Shown piece by piece: positions 5,216 to 5,561 of a DNA stretch of 5,561 nucleotides; positions within the stretch are counted from its first letter, which is position 1; each line of letters starts with the position of its first letter. The stretch is from NCBI GenBank assembly GCA_945870085.1, contig CAMBQX010000118.1, forward strand, positions 1 to 5,561, given 5' to 3'. The position numbers and the translations under genes were made by a program. A model generated the notes under the pieces. It was not told the DNA's origin. It did not search any database and was given only the letters and a program-made list of their open reading frames with translations. The DNA is from Bifidobacterium breve. Its GTDB lineage: Bacteria; Actinomycetota; Actinomycetes; S36-B12.

Positions 5216-5561
5216 CTAGGCCGTCGGGCGCCCAAGGGCGCGATATGTCCAGCCGGCGGCGCGCCAAACTACTGGATCAAGGCGATTACGAGCATCGATT
5301 AGGTGGCGCTGCCGCGGTGAAGATCCAAGGGTGGTGGGATCAAATTCGCGATACTCCGGCCATTCGGTCAGGTGCAGCACGAGTTCGGCATCGGCCAGTG
5401 CTTGGGCTAAATCCTCCACATAAGTCAGAGTCGGATAAACGCGGGCGGCATTTGCGAGCGCCTTCGGGTCGTGCACCATCACATTGCCACCGGCGTTATG
5501 GATTGCCGCCGCAACGGCAAGGGCTGGTGAATCTCGAACGTCATCGCTATCAGGTTTAAAT
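5216..5561 (-). CDS. UDP-glucose 6-dehydrogenase, C-terminal fragment (5' end outside window)
   Basis: The last 114 codons of a larger gene that enters from the right edge; the frame is open to the edge, so internal ATG/GTG codons near 5482 are not the start. The family oxidises UDP-glucose to UDP-glucuronate with two NAD+, feeding cell-surface polysaccharide synthesis. The visible part is the C-terminal UDP-binding domain: FKPDSDDVRDSPALAVAA (positions 1-18 of the fragment) matches the family's FKP-x-T/S-DD-x-R-x-SP signature. VMVHDPKA follows, then AELVLHLTEWPEYREFDP and the end motif LIDARNRLDPVVWRAAGWTY. The catalytic cysteine and NAD domain lie outside. The stop TAG (5218-5216) touches the start of the CoA-binding gene, implying one transcript. 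UDP-GlcNAc/ManNAc dehydrogenases share the fold, but the TEWPE and DARN forms favour the UDP-glucose enzyme. Confidence 0.88.
   Translation of the reverse strand, partial: FKPDSDDVRDSPALAVAAAIHNAGGNVMVHDPKALANAARVYPTLTYVEDLAQALADAELVLHLTEWPEYREFDPTTLGSSPRQRHLIDARNRLDPVVWRAAGWTYRALGRPTA

Noticed and set aside
5226..5233. Perfect palindrome GGGCGCCC near the end of the UDP-glucose dehydrogenase gene
   Set aside because: It encodes ordinary residues in the coding frame; eight-base GC palindromes are common in this composition and no second copy or partner site was seen.
1..5561. Mobile elements, CRISPR arrays, tRNA/rRNA genes, phage or defence genes
   Set aside because: None seen on either strand. 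Recognisable metabolic and conserved genes fill nearly all of the window.

Overview
The window is a housekeeping chromosomal region from an Actinomycetota (high-GC Gram-positive) bacterium. G+C looks moderate, roughly 55-60% by eye rather than the 65-72% of Streptomyces or Mycobacterium. Three things point to this phylum: an acyl-CoA carboxylase beta subunit followed by a small epsilon subunit; a divergent biotin protein ligase without a DNA-binding domain; and the gene order accE-accD / birA-PH-domain membrane protein-purK-purE. From memory, Mycobacterium tuberculosis has the same order (Rv3281 and Rv3280 / Rv3279c, Rv3278c, Rv3276c, Rv3275c). The genus cannot be told from the sequence alone.

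Layout. Positions 1-1686 are on the minus strand: accD (complete) runs into accE (its stop and the accE start share a GTGA overlap), and accE leaves the window at its 3' end. Only 30 bases separate the accD start from the preferred birA start, and divergent promoters must fit there or inside the birA coding start. Positions 1717-4795 are a plus-strand run: birA, a two-helix PH-domain (bPH2/DUF304 type) membrane protein, purK and purE. Gaps are 2 and 34 bases, followed by an 8-base overlap, which suggests one operon. From 5561 down to 4788 a second minus-strand pair enters: the C-terminal end of a UDP-glucose 6-dehydrogenase, then a small CoA-binding-fold protein. The latter converges on purE and their coding ends overlap by 8 bases.

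How the genes work together. AccD is the carboxyltransferase that makes methylmalonyl-CoA or malonyl-CoA with a biotinylated alpha chain encoded elsewhere. BirA attaches biotin to that alpha chain, so the divergent pair joins an enzyme to its activating ligase. PurK and PurE catalyse consecutive steps of purine synthesis (AIR to N5-CAIR to CAIR). The PH-domain protein between birA and purK has no established function. No mobile element, RNA gene, CRISPR array or phage gene was seen. No stretch over 300 bases lacks a gene, and I found no convincing undescribed system. The points worth a second look concern the crowded accD/birA divergent region, the tail-to-tail overlap at purE, and the conserved but uncharacterised PH-domain gene.
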